Positions 45,668 through 55,233 of a stretch of 64,000 nucleotides of DNA are shown here, piece after piece. The stretch is from positions 1,596,104-1,660,103 of the forward strand of contig NZ_DS989915.1 of the NCBI RefSeq assembly GCF_000155615.1, in the 5' to 3' direction. The notes below the pieces were generated by a model. That model saw only the letters and a list, made by a program, of their open reading frames with translations. It searched no databases and was not told the origin of the DNA. This DNA is from Alcanivorax sp. DG881. Lineage in GTDB: Bacteria > Pseudomonadota > Gammaproteobacteria > Pseudomonadales > Alcanivoracaceae. Both the position numbers and the translations under genes were made by a program. Each line of letters starts with the position of its first letter. Position 1 is the first letter of the stretch.

Positions 45668-48600
45668 CGCGCATCTCCCAGATAACTGCGCTGCCCGGCG
45701 GCTTTACTGCCCAGCCAGCTCAGGTCATCTTCATCGAATTTGTATTCCAGTCCAACAAACACGCCTTCCGCGTTATAGCCTTCCGGGTCCAGGTCATCGT
45801 CACGGAAACCGGTAAAGTTATAGCCCACACCCATGCGCAGATTACGGCGCACCAGTGCATTGACGGTAAAGCCGTAGCTGTAACGGCGCTCTTTAACGCC
45901 TTCCGTGGTAATCGCACCACCATGCAGATCCAGATCAAAACGGCGGGTGATATCCCAGATAATCCGGCCATCCGCCACATAGGCATCCGATTCCACATCC
46001 AGATTGCCCAGTTCGGTTTGTTGCCATTTGGCGCCCAGGCGACCAGAGAAAATCCAGTCGTCATGGGCCTGATAGTTATGGTGCGTGGAGAACAGGTGCA
46101 CAGTGCGGTCGCTGCCACCGCTGCCGCCCCACTCTTCTTTCCATTTGTACATGAACAGCATGTGGTGACGATTATCCCGACGCGGACGGCGGGCCATCCC
46201 CAGGGTGACAATGTTGTCGCCTTCCTTGGCTTCAGTATCAAAGTACTGCAGGCGCAGGTCATCACGTACCACCGCAGACCAGTCGGTATTGACTCGCCAG
46301 ATATTGGCCGCACTCAGACCATAGTACTCGCGATCATCACCAAAACGGGTTTCCACCCGGCCCAGGGTCCGGCGGTTTTCATTGCGCTTGTCTTCTGCTC
46401 CCACGGACAAGGCCGTGGCGTCCTGATTGGTCTGTCCGTCCAGTGTCTGAATCCATTCCATGGACGGCGATACGGTGAGCCCCGGTTCAATTTCAATATC
46501 CGACTTCACACCATTGGCCGCGGCCACATCACGGCCATCCACGGCACCGCGCAAACGGTACTCGGAATACACATCCGTATTACGGGTGACCGCAGAACGC
46601 ACACCGGTGGTGAACTGCTGCGTTTCCACGTCATCGTCCAGCGTATTGATGCCATTCAGGCTGTTGATGATCTCGTAACGGCTGTAGAGGCTGGTTTTCT
46701 CGGTGAGCTGCATGTCCGCATCGGCCGCGATACGGCGGCGGCTGGTATCGTTGAAAGCCTGTTCGTATTCCGCACCAATCTGGAAGGGCTTGCCCAGCAG
46801 ATTCAAGCCCCGGTCAGCGCCGAGAATATAGGTGCCGAAATCTTCACTGCCCTGCGCATCCTTCTGCTCGATACCGCGCACCCCGCCGCGCAAGGCGGTG
46901 GCACCGATACGTTTTTCCCCGATCACGCCCAGGCTGTTCTGCTCTTCCGTCCCGTCCAGCTGCTTGGAGCGAATGCCTTCCACTTCCACGGAAAAATCCC
47001 GGGCCAGCATCTGCTCGTGCCCTAAACGCATTTCTTCACGGGCGGCACTGATACCCGCCGACGGGTTATCAAACCCGGCCTCCGCGCGCGCCCAGCGCAA
47101 TTCGGTACGCGAACCATCCACCCACAAACGCTCCCCATTAATGCTGTAGGCGCGCCCTTCCGGGTCATTGTTTTCATGGGCCATGGAGCCGGAAGACACA
47201 TTGATGCGGGTGTTCTCGTCCAGCTTGTATTGCGCGGAAACGCTGGTCAGGTCGAAACCTTCGGTTTCATGGTCATCCTGGGTGCGGCTAACGCCCAGTT
47301 GCAGCTGATCGGTCAGGTCGTAGTTCAAGCGCGCGCCGAGAACATTGTATTCCTCGGCATCACCTTCCACGTTATAGCTCACGCGGACGAACACCGGGTT
47401 CAGGTTAGCATCCACCGTGGGGACCACATCGTGGAAGCGAATATCACCGGTGAAATAATTCACCGAGTAATCCACGTAGCGGGTCAACGGTGTGGTTTCG
47501 ATGACCAGGCCCCGGTTGTTGCGGTCACGCACAATGATTTCCACGGTCTCGCTGTCACGGGCCGGATCATTGCTCAAGGTGAACAACAGCGCGGTACCGT
47601 TACCCGGCAGCTCTTCGGTCACTTGCTCCATGTCCGGGCGAGCAGCGAACACCTGGAAGCGGGCGCGACCGTTATCGTAGACGCCATTCAACCCGGTCAG
47701 GGTGCGCTGGGTACGGCCCAGATCGTAGAAGTCATTCTGCGGGTCGGTGAGATAATCCCCCCACATAATGCTGCTGCGGTCCTTTTCCAGTTTCGCATAC
47801 AGCTTGCTGCGGCTGCGGGCATCGTAGCCACGCACAGACGCATCGCCAGGGATCGGGTAGTAATCTGCGGGATTCAGATCACGGCGCACTTCGTCTTCGG
47901 TGTCCAGATCCTTGTCGGTGTCGTAGGCCAGGGTCAGGTGGGCATCGCCGCGGACCTGACCTTTCATGAACACGGCAGCCCGGCCGTCCACGCCATCTTC
48001 AAATTCATCGGCCACATCCGTGGGAGCATTGCCGTTGTCACGCAAGCCACCGGCACGGCTTTGCACCTGTAAAAAACCCGTGGCCAGCAACGGACGCAGA
48101 GGCGCAATCTGTTCGATCTGGATGCTGTCACTGAAACGGTCCAGGGTGGCACGCAGGCGCACCGGACCGGTGTATTCCGTGCTGCGCAGGTGAGCCAGGG
48201 CCACTCCGTCCACCAGTTTGATTTGATGGCCCGGCGTACCGCTCTGCAAATCCTCTTCCAGCCACTGGCCACGATCGGTTTCCAGTGTCACAAAGTGGCT
48301 GCCCAGCGCCGGGTTGCCTTTGGCATCATTGAGACGAACACGCACACCCAGGGTTGAGCGCCCACCGTCCGCCGGCAGCGTATCGGATTCCGTTTCCAGG
48401 GTAATGGACTGCGGCGCCGCCGGGCGCACCACGGTTTTTTCTGCCATCACCCGCTCGTTGCCAAACATGTCGCGGGTGCTGACTTTCAAGGTGTTTTCCC
48501 CTTCATCCAGGGCGACGCCATACCAGGTGACGACCTGGGCACGCTCACGCTTGTTGACGACCTGCTCACCCAATTGCGCCTTGGCCACTGCCTTGCCATT

Positions 48601-51600
48601 CACGCTCAGAACCGGATCCACGCCGGCACGCACCACCACCTGAAAACGGCCATCACGGCTCACGCCGCCACGCGGCCACAACCAGGCACCCTGCTCCGCC
48701 TGCTCGCGGGTAATGCTGGCAGCCACTTCCTTGGTGTTCTGCATGGTGGCTTCCGGGTTGGCCGGCAACACCGCGGCCGTGTCGGTTTTCTCGCCCTGGG
48801 ACTGGGAAACTTTTTCCCAGGCATCGGTGAGTCCGTCATCCCCGGTCTGGGTATATACACCGCTGCCCAAATCGCCGCTGCCGTCGGCCTGACGCAAAAT
48901 CGGATTGATGGTCTGCTGACGCAGGGGATCAAAGCGCGCCGCTTCATCCAGCATCCAGTCACCGTTCATGGAGGCATTGCGGGCTTTAAGCTGTTCCGCC
49001 AGCGCTTTCGCGTCATCGCCAGTGGGGCAAATGGCGGCAAAATCCGCACGGTGGTATTCACCGGAACGCAAATCCACAAACCGGCTTTCCGGGTCCGCCG
49101 CATGACGGTTGTCGATGGGCTTGAGTTTGACGCCGGCCGGCAAGGTCAACGGATCCACCTTGATGGTATGCAACCCCGGGTTCAGGCCGTAGACACTGTA
49201 CTGGCCGTTCTCGTCGGTAATCACCCAGGTGCCGTCCTGCAGATACAGCTTCACGCCACCAATGGGCCACTCGCCATCGTTCTGCAGGTTATTACAGTCA
49301 GCATCCACATAGACCTTACCGAACAGCATGGCCTTGTCTGACAGCACGCCTTCGTTGCGGATCTCGACTTCGGCTTCGTCCTGGTTGGAACGGTAGGTAA
49401 ACCCGGAGGCCGTGTTGGCCTGGGCCGTGGCCCGGTTGATGCCATCGCTGTCCACCGCGCCCGCCGACAACCGCAAACCGTAGTGCAATGTCACCGTTTC
49501 ACCCGCCTGCAACGGCAGCGCCACCACGGAGCCATTGCTACGCTCGCGCTCCAGGCGGAAGGTCAGCTGCGGCCCGGGGCGGCCCGCCGGGTCCGGCATT
49601 TCGACACGCTGCCCGCCCACGTCCAGCCAGGCGCTGTCATTGATATAGCGAAAGCCATAGGGCAGCTGATCGATAATTCTGCCGGCGTAAAGCGCATCCG
49701 TGTGATTGTTGGTCAGGTTGATGCTGTAGGCCAACACATCACCCACGGCGGCGCTGTCCTTCTCCACATTCTTGTCCAGCACCAGAATCCCGGCAGCGGT
49801 ATTGGCGCTCGGATCCAGCGGGATGTTCACAAACACATTGGAGGTGCCCAGCAGGAACGCCCCGTTGTTACTACCCGCCACCCGCGCGGCTTTGCGCCCC
49901 ACCGGCGCCTGGTAACCTTCCAGGCCGTAGGAGCTGTCATTCACATCCGAATAGAAACTGCCCGCTGCAGCAGCCGACACCTCTGACGGAAAGGTGTAAC
50001 CCGGCGGCGGCAGCACATCCAGGTAATAGCAGTGACCCGGGGTGGCAAAGGGGTACTGGTAATCGCCCAGCACCGAGGTGTTATCCACGTTGACCGTGTT
50101 GGTGTTTTCGCCGTCCAGGCTTTCGCCGGTGTAAGGATCTGTGCCGACTTCATAATCGCTTTGCGCCAGGTCCGCACAGCTGCCCGCGCCACTGGCCGAT
50201 AAGGTTTGCCGGGACTGGTACAGGATCACCTGCGCACCGCCCACCGGGTTACCGTTGCTGGAATCAAAGACCGTGCCGGCCGGATCTACCGCCGCCACAT
50301 CAGACACCACTTCGTAACGTTCCACATTGCCAGTGGGGCCATAAATCGGCATCTGAAAACGGGCGGTCAGGGTATCGCGGGCCTCACTGCGCAGCGCACA
50401 GGCTTCATCCAGCGCCTGGCTTGTCGTGGTATTACTATCGAATTCCTGCGCCTGGGAGGTATTCGCAGTGGAGGGGCACTGGCGGCCATAACCGTTTTCA
50501 TCCGCGCTGAGTACAAACGGGCGAATGCTGCGGAAGACACCAGAATCCGGCGTCGTCTCACGCATGACTACGCGCAAGGTGTCACCGGTCAGGGCCGACT
50601 CCACCGTCACGATGATCAGGCGCTCACCGGAGGGAGTACGCTCCAGGAACTCCCGCTGAGTCGGGGACACGTTAAGCTGTGAGGCGTTCAGGCGCAGGTA
50701 GACGCCATCGGTGAGCACTTGATTGTTTTCAGCCGGCAACAGTGCATACATATCGGCCAGCTGAAAATCGCTGTCTTCGCCGTGCCGCGGCGCTTGCCCG
50801 GAACGGGACACCTGCGGCGTGGGGCGCTCAAACACCAGAGTCGGACGAACCGAGCCCGCCAGGGTGTTGCACACGGTATTACTGGAAAAATCGTCCGTGC
50901 CATCGCCATCGGTATCAACAACCGCCTGGTTGTAAATCCGCGTATTGCTGGTCAACCCGGTGCCAACCTGCACACCGAACGTAAAGCCGCCGGACTCATT
51001 GGACTCCATGGCCGACGCGGGAACCAAAACGCCAAAGCGATCCACGGGTGTAGACGGTGACCACTGATCAAAGCGGATCCATTCATCATCCGCATCGCCG
51101 GAACGGTGCACCACCGCGACAGATTGAATTGGAGAGATACCGGCAGCACTGCCCGGGCGTAACTGCACGTTCGCCGGCAAGGCATCTTCCAGCATAACGC
51201 CCTGCTCCACCTGACCACTGATCAGGAAACGTCGTTCTGCCGGGGCATTGCTGCCGGTATTGGTATAGCTGATGCTGTAGTCCAGCGATTGCCCTTCCTG
51301 GGCAGGGTTATCACAGCTCTGGCTGCTCGACTTGGTCAGATTCAGGAAGGCACCGGAGGCCACCGTGACACTGTCTTGCCGGGAGTCGGACACATCAACA
51401 TCCGTTTGTGACTCGGCCAGTACCGACGCTCTCAGCACATCATTCTGACCTTGCCCGGACGCCACCGTGCCAGCCACCACGAGGGAAAGTGACGCGCCGG
51501 CAGGCAAGCTCACCGGCGCCGTAATTTCCGGTTCACCGGCATCGACCACACCATTGCCGTTCACATCTTCATACAGACGCAAGTTCAGCAGATCACCATC

Positions 51601-51963
51601 GTCGCCGGCACTGTTCACCGCCGTCAGGCTGTAGTCATCGTCCACATTGCCGGTATTGGTCAGAACATGGGGCAGGTTAACGCGCTGACCGGCGGCCACC
51701 GTCAACGCATTGCTGTTACCCAGCAGCACATCACGGTATGGCGCCACAACAAGCTGGGACACATTGGAGTTCTGCGTTACCACCTGCCCGGTGAGCGGGT
51801 TCAGGTAGCGGACCTGGGCCTGGTTACGCAGAACGGTGCCGGCCGAGGTAGCAGCCGCAATGGCGCCGCTGGCAATCGCCAGCAGCGTCATCACGCTGAT
51901 TGTCCAAACCCCGATCCGATTCAATTCACGATGTCCTGTCGTTCCCACGCGGTGCTTGAGCAC
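45664..51963 (-). CDS. Giant outer-membrane protein: DUF11/SdrD-B passenger with C-terminal beta-barrel
   Basis: A 2099-residue exported protein. After a signal region (about 18-38) comes the shared module SAGTVLRNQAQVRYLNP. Further on are DUF11-type segments, a carboxypeptidase-regulatory/SdrD-B-like segment near 565, a DUF11 domain near 725-860, a second SdrD-B-like repeat near 885-960, and an invasin/Big-like domain near 1195-1290 (LPADGGRSTLGVRVRLND). The last 750 or so residues look like an outer-membrane barrel, with alternating strands and many aromatic ends, introduced by YVDYSVNYFTGDIRF near 1495. The GTG start at 51963 is uncertain. It may export or anchor the other operon proteins; that is inference. 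Confidence 0.82.
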   Translation of the reverse strand: MLKHRVGTTGHRELNRIGVWTISVMTLLAIASGAIAAATSAGTVLRNQAQVRYLNPLTGQVVTQNSNVSQLVVAPYRDVLLGNSNALTVAAGQRVNLPHVLTNTGNVDDDYSLTAVNSAGDDGDLLNLRLYEDVNGNGVVDAGEPEITAPVSLPAGASLSLVVAGTVASGQGQNDVLRASVLAESQTDVDVSDSRQDSVTVASGAFLNLTKSSSQSCDNPAQEGQSLDYSISYTNTGSNAPAERRFLISGQVEQGVMLEDALPANVQLRPGSAAGISPIQSVAVVHRSGDADDEWIRFDQWSPSTPVDRFGVLVPASAMESNESGGFTFGVQVGTGLTSNTRIYNQAVVDTDGDGTDDFSSNTVCNTLAGSVRPTLVFERPTPQVSRSGQAPRHGEDSDFQLADMYALLPAENNQVLTDGVYLRLNASQLNVSPTQREFLERTPSGERLIIVTVESALTGDTLRVVMRETTPDSGVFRSIRPFVLSADENGYGRQCPSTANTSQAQEFDSNTTTSQALDEACALRSEARDTLTARFQMPIYGPTGNVERYEVVSDVAAVDPAGTVFDSSNGNPVGGAQVILYQSRQTLSASGAGSCADLAQSDYEVGTDPYTGESLDGENTNTVNVDNTSVLGDYQYPFATPGHCYYLDVLPPPGYTFPSEVSAAAAGSFYSDVNDSSYGLEGYQAPVGRKAARVAGSNNGAFLLGTSNVFVNIPLDPSANTAAGILVLDKNVEKDSAAVGDVLAYSINLTNNHTDALYAGRIIDQLPYGFRYINDSAWLDVGGQRVEMPDPAGRPGPQLTFRLERERSNGSVVALPLQAGETVTLHYGLRLSAGAVDSDGINRATAQANTASGFTYRSNQDEAEVEIRNEGVLSDKAMLFGKVYVDADCNNLQNDGEWPIGGVKLYLQDGTWVITDENGQYSVYGLNPGLHTIKVDPLTLPAGVKLKPIDNRHAADPESRFVDLRSGEYHRADFAAICPTGDDAKALAEQLKARNASMNGDWMLDEAARFDPLRQQTINPILRQADGSGDLGSGVYTQTGDDGLTDAWEKVSQSQGEKTDTAAVLPANPEATMQNTKEVAASITREQAEQGAWLWPRGGVSRDGRFQVVVRAGVDPVLSVNGKAVAKAQLGEQVVNKRERAQVVTWYGVALDEGENTLKVSTRDMFGNERVMAEKTVVRPAAPQSITLETESDTLPADGGRSTLGVRVRLNDAKGNPALGSHFVTLETDRGQWLEEDLQSGTPGHQIKLVDGVALAHLRSTEYTGPVRLRATLDRFSDSIQIEQIAPLRPLLATGFLQVQSRAGGLRDNGNAPTDVADEFEDGVDGRAAVFMKGQVRGDAHLTLAYDTDKDLDTEDEVRRDLNPADYYPIPGDASVRGYDARSRSKLYAKLEKDRSSIMWGDYLTDPQNDFYDLGRTQRTLTGLNGVYDNGRARFQVFAARPDMEQVTEELPGNGTALLFTLSNDPARDSETVEIIVRDRNNRGLVIETTPLTRYVDYSVNYFTGDIRFHDVVPTVDANLNPVFVRVSYNVEGDAEEYNVLGARLNYDLTDQLQLGVSRTQDDHETEGFDLTSVSAQYKLDENTRINVSSGSMAHENNDPEGRAYSINGERLWVDGSRTELRWARAEAGFDNPSAGISAAREEMRLGHEQMLARDFSVEVEGIRSKQLDGTEEQNSLGVIGEKRIGATALRGGVRGIEQKDAQGSEDFGTYILGADRGLNLLGKPFQIGAEYEQAFNDTSRRRIAADADMQLTEKTSLYSRYEIINSLNGINTLDDDVETQQFTTGVRSAVTRNTDVYSEYRLRGAVDGRDVAAANGVKSDIEIEPGLTVSPSMEWIQTLDGQTNQDATALSVGAEDKRNENRRTLGRVETRFGDDREYYGLSAANIWRVNTDWSAVVRDDLRLQYFDTEAKEGDNIVTLGMARRPRRDNRHHMLFMYKWKEEWGGSGGSDRTVHLFSTHHNYQAHDDWIFSGRLGAKWQQTELGNLDVESDAYVADGRIIWDITRRFDLDLHGGAITTEGVKERRYSYGFTVNALVRRNLRMGVGYNFTGFRDDDLDPEGYNAEGVFVGLEYKFDEDDLSWLGSKAAGQRSYLGDAR

Positions 51964-51996
51964 CTTTTTTTGACCGCCCCGGCGGCCATGTTTTTA

Positions 51997-52038
51997 AGAG
52001 CTTTCTCAGACGTTGCGCACAGCGCCTGAGAAAGCTCT
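51997..52038 (-). promoter_or_regulatory. Long intercistronic hairpin inside the DUF11 operon
   Basis: AGAGCTTTCTCAG (51997-52009) and CTGAGAAAGCTCT (52026-52038) form a perfect 13-bp stem; the 16-nt loop contains a further GCGC pair. It lies between the 988- and 2099-residue genes and has no T run downstream, so it looks more like an attenuator or mRNA-stabilising structure than a full terminator. Confidence 0.65.
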
Positions 52039-52087
52039 CCCCCTTCCCCCGCACAGGGAGAAGAGGAAGAGCCCGGGAGGGGCTTGC

Positions 52088-55054
52088 TTAGTTCACTTGC
52101 ACACAGAACTGTGCATTGGCGTTATCACCCGCTGGCAAATCACCCACGAGCCACTCCACAACAGGCGCGGTGCCGGAGTTGGCCACCGAGTTGTTGTCCG
52201 AGGCACGCACAGAATCTTTGGCGGCCAGGAAAGAGGTGTACGGGGTGGTTTCATCGGTGATGGTCACGTTCTTCGCCGTAGCCGCACCTTCGTTGGTTGC
52301 CGTCAGGCTCCAGATCACACACTGACCAGGCTCCACTTCCGTGGTCTGGGTAGCAGCGAACGGGCTATCGGGCGTCCAGGTCGGGGAGGCATCGTTACAG
52401 CTACAATCCGCATCCACACCGGCCGTCTTGTTCAGACGTACCTGGCCGAGAATCACTTCAGTCAGGTCGGTGGCGGTGGCAGACGCATCGGCACCAGCAG
52501 TGTTGTCTTCATTGATGGCAGACAGGGTCAGGGTGTCCTGGGTGCCCTGCGGCGCATTGGCCGGCGCGAACACAGTGACCTGCAGCTCCACTTTCTCACC
52601 CGCTTCCAGCGTCAGCTCCGGCGCGTTATCACCGTCTGCATCCGCCACACCGATTTGCACCGGGTTGCCCGCCTGATCACGCACCCACAGTTGGCCAGCA
52701 GTGGCCAGAGCGGCGATCTGGCTCAGCTCACGGTAAGCATCGGGGGTACCGTCGTTGTTGGTGTCCACATACAGCTGGGTGGTGTTGGTCCAGTCCGGCG
52801 CATTGGAATTTGCAGCACTCAACTCAACGGTTTCGGTGGAGTTACCGTCGTTGGAAAGCACGTGCGGGTAGTCCACATTACCGCCTGGCTGTACCTGGTT
52901 GGCACCGTCAGGAGTGATGCTGATATCACGGTTGGCAACAACGTCTACTGCATCCAGTTTGGAGTCGTTGATGTTGCTGTCAGAGGCGGAGGTCACGGTG
53001 AAGGTCACCGGATAATCACCGTCGCTGTCGTTGGTATTAACCGCATCACCGCCGGTGTAGTCCGCTTCGGCCTGAGCCACGTTGGAAGACACTTTTACTT
53101 CTGCGGTGTAGTGGTAAACCGCGCTGGCAGGCAGGTTCGGGGTGGCCGTTACCACGGAGCCGGCATCGGCGGTGTTATCCAGGGTGCCATTGCCGTCGTT
53201 GTCGATACCCACTTCCTTGAATACCACCGTCCAGCCGGAAGGCAGTGTGGAACCCAACGTATAGGACTGCGGGTTACCGGATTCATTGGCGACAAACAGG
53301 CTGAAGCTGGTGGTTGCACCGGCCGCAGCTGAATTAGTGGTGGTGGGTGTACCGGTGTTGGCATCCGCATCCACTGCACTGTCACCCAAGCCGGTTGCCG
53401 TTGCGCTGTTGGCAAGATCCACAGCGGCCGCATTAATGGTCGCGAGCACACCCTGGGTGTCATCACTTTGGTTATTGTCGCCAGCAGACGTGGCAGTGAG
53501 CGTATAGGCATAGGGGCCTGCACCACTGGCCGACGCCGGCAGATCCGCTTTCACGGTAATATTCAGCGCATTCGCTGCACCTGGCGCCAGGGAACCGGTA
53601 TCCGGGTTGCCATCGCCATTGGTATCGGTGATTTGCACTGTGCCAGCCGCATTCCAGAAGCTGTAGGTGGTGCCCGCGGGGAAAGTGCTGCCCGCAGTAT
53701 CCACGCTCAGTTCAAACACATCGTCGCCGTTACCGTTGTTGGTGATGGTGTGCTTGAAGTCCACCACGGCACCGCTGGCGGCGCTGGCAACATTGAACAC
53801 GTCATCATTGGTGGTATCGGGCGCGATTTCGGTATCGTCCGCATCCACGGCATAGGTCTGACCGATAACGGTCGTTACCGTGTTGGAAGTCACCGGGGTA
53901 TCCGGCGTGTTATCACCATCCAGGTCGCCCTGGGCGGCAAAGGTGTTCTTGATCTCGGTACCTGCAGCAGCAGCCGGATCAAAGCTGACGGTATACACCA
54001 CAGACACGGTAGTGTTCACGCCCAGGCTGGCATCGGTCAGCTGAATACCGGGGATACCGGTTTCACCGCTGGTGCCATCGCCGTCCAGGTCCACACCCGC
54101 AGGCTCATCAATAGAGGCCAGAGCTGCCGGCGTGTACATGGTGGTCGCATCCGCCGGGATATTCTGGTCCGTACCGGTATTGTCTTCGTAGGTGTCACCA
54201 TTGGAGGCCAGCAGACCATTCACCGTGGTGATATCCACGAAGGTGGCATTGGCCGGCACCGCATCGTAGATGTCTACCGCGGTTGCCGCACGGCCACCGT
54301 TGTTTTTCACCGTCAGGGTGTAGGTAATGGTGTTGGCAGTCAGATCAACGGACGCCGCCTTGGTGGTTACCAGCACAGCATCGGTGGTCACTGTCACCTG
54401 GTCGCTGTTGGTATCGTTACCGTCTGCGCCGTTAACACCGTCAGAATCATAGGTGCCAGCATCGCCGTTGGTGCCGATATCCTGTACCAGGCCTCCGTCA
54501 TTGGCGTCGAAGCTGCCATCGCCCCGGGTCGAACGCACCAGCAAGGTGCCATCGATGGTGGCGCCCGCTGCAGTTCCGGATGGAACCGGTACGGCCAGGA
54601 TCAGCTCGACCTGGTCACCAGCATCAACGCTCACAGACGTGGCGGCGCTTTCACCGGCATCAGGCTGACCATTGCCGTTGGCGTCGATAAACACCTGATA
54701 GCTGCCCGCTGCACCGGCACCATTCAGTCCGTCCAGGGTGAAGGTATCGGTGGCATTACCGGTGTTTTTCAGAGTGTGGCTGAAGTAAACGGTTTCACCC
54801 GGCGCACCGGATTTGTTGCCGTCATTTTCCAGCGTACCCGCATAGACTTCTGCAACGGTCACTACCGCTTCATTGGACTGTGCGGAGTAGCTGTTGCCGT
54901 TGGCATCTTCATAGGTAACGGTTGCCTTGTTCTTGATGTCCGTCCCTGCGTCAGTCAGCGCCCACGCTTGCCCTGCGGCAAACAATAGACCCCCAGACAC
55001 AAGGGATGCGGCCATTTTCGAAGACAACACGCCCTTATTGAAGGCATGTTTCAT
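52088..55054 (-). CDS. Large exported DUF11-repeat protein
   Basis: A 988-residue protein with a signal peptide ending GQAWALT. The mature N terminus DAGTDIKNKATVTYED is the module shared with the 959- and 2099-residue proteins. The body is a series of immunoglobulin-like DUF11/CARDB-type repeats with LKNTGNATDTF and ITNNGNGDDVF, and calcium-loop-like DANGNGQPDAGE, DTNGDGNPDTG and DTNNDGTPDA. The protein is very acidic and low in cysteine. It ends with a DUF11 module (LTATNEGAATAKNVTITDE to AQFCVQVN). ATG 55054 follows AAAGGA. Probably a secreted structural or adhesive protein. Confidence 0.83.
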   Translation of the reverse strand: MKHAFNKGVLSSKMAASLVSGGLLFAAGQAWALTDAGTDIKNKATVTYEDANGNSYSAQSNEAVVTVAEVYAGTLENDGNKSGAPGETVYFSHTLKNTGNATDTFTLDGLNGAGAAGSYQVFIDANGNGQPDAGESAATSVSVDAGDQVELILAVPVPSGTAAGATIDGTLLVRSTRGDGSFDANDGGLVQDIGTNGDAGTYDSDGVNGADGNDTNSDQVTVTTDAVLVTTKAASVDLTANTITYTLTVKNNGGRAATAVDIYDAVPANATFVDITTVNGLLASNGDTYEDNTGTDQNIPADATTMYTPAALASIDEPAGVDLDGDGTSGETGIPGIQLTDASLGVNTTVSVVYTVSFDPAAAAGTEIKNTFAAQGDLDGDNTPDTPVTSNTVTTVIGQTYAVDADDTEIAPDTTNDDVFNVASAASGAVVDFKHTITNNGNGDDVFELSVDTAGSTFPAGTTYSFWNAAGTVQITDTNGDGNPDTGSLAPGAANALNITVKADLPASASGAGPYAYTLTATSAGDNNQSDDTQGVLATINAAAVDLANSATATGLGDSAVDADANTGTPTTTNSAAAGATTSFSLFVANESGNPQSYTLGSTLPSGWTVVFKEVGIDNDGNGTLDNTADAGSVVTATPNLPASAVYHYTAEVKVSSNVAQAEADYTGGDAVNTNDSDGDYPVTFTVTSASDSNINDSKLDAVDVVANRDISITPDGANQVQPGGNVDYPHVLSNDGNSTETVELSAANSNAPDWTNTTQLYVDTNNDGTPDAYRELSQIAALATAGQLWVRDQAGNPVQIGVADADGDNAPELTLEAGEKVELQVTVFAPANAPQGTQDTLTLSAINEDNTAGADASATATDLTEVILGQVRLNKTAGVDADCSCNDASPTWTPDSPFAATQTTEVEPGQCVIWSLTATNEGAATAKNVTITDETTPYTSFLAAKDSVRASDNNSVANSGTAPVVEWLVGDLPAGDNANAQFCVQVN

Positions 55055-55155
55055 GGCTTCATTCCTTTAATGGATTGTGTTTTGGATTACCCTCGGTTTC
55101 GAAAGCCTTGCGAGAGCGGCCCCTCGTTATTCACAAGCGGTCCGCCCCTCCCCAT

Positions 55156-55182
55156 GCGGCCGATCGCTGACGATCAAGCCGC
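55156..55182 (-). other. Hairpin between the first two DUF11 operon genes
   Basis: GCGGC-GATCG and CGATC-GCCGC pair around a CTGA loop with small bulges. It lies in the 179-bp gap between the 156- and 988-residue genes. It may tune expression of the downstream genes; no T run follows. Confidence 0.4.
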
Positions 55183-55233
55183 TCGCACAAGACTTCCCGG
55201 GACCTTTCGATCCCGCGTCTGCTTCTCCCGGAG

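Noticed and set aside
53468-54988. Long open frames on the plus strand opposite the DUF11 genes, for example about 506 codons here and about 482 codons at 45577-47025
   Set aside because: They lie antisense to repeat-rich, GC-rich genes, have no ribosome site or recognisable domain, and show low-complexity His/Gly/Arg-rich translations typical of shadow frames.
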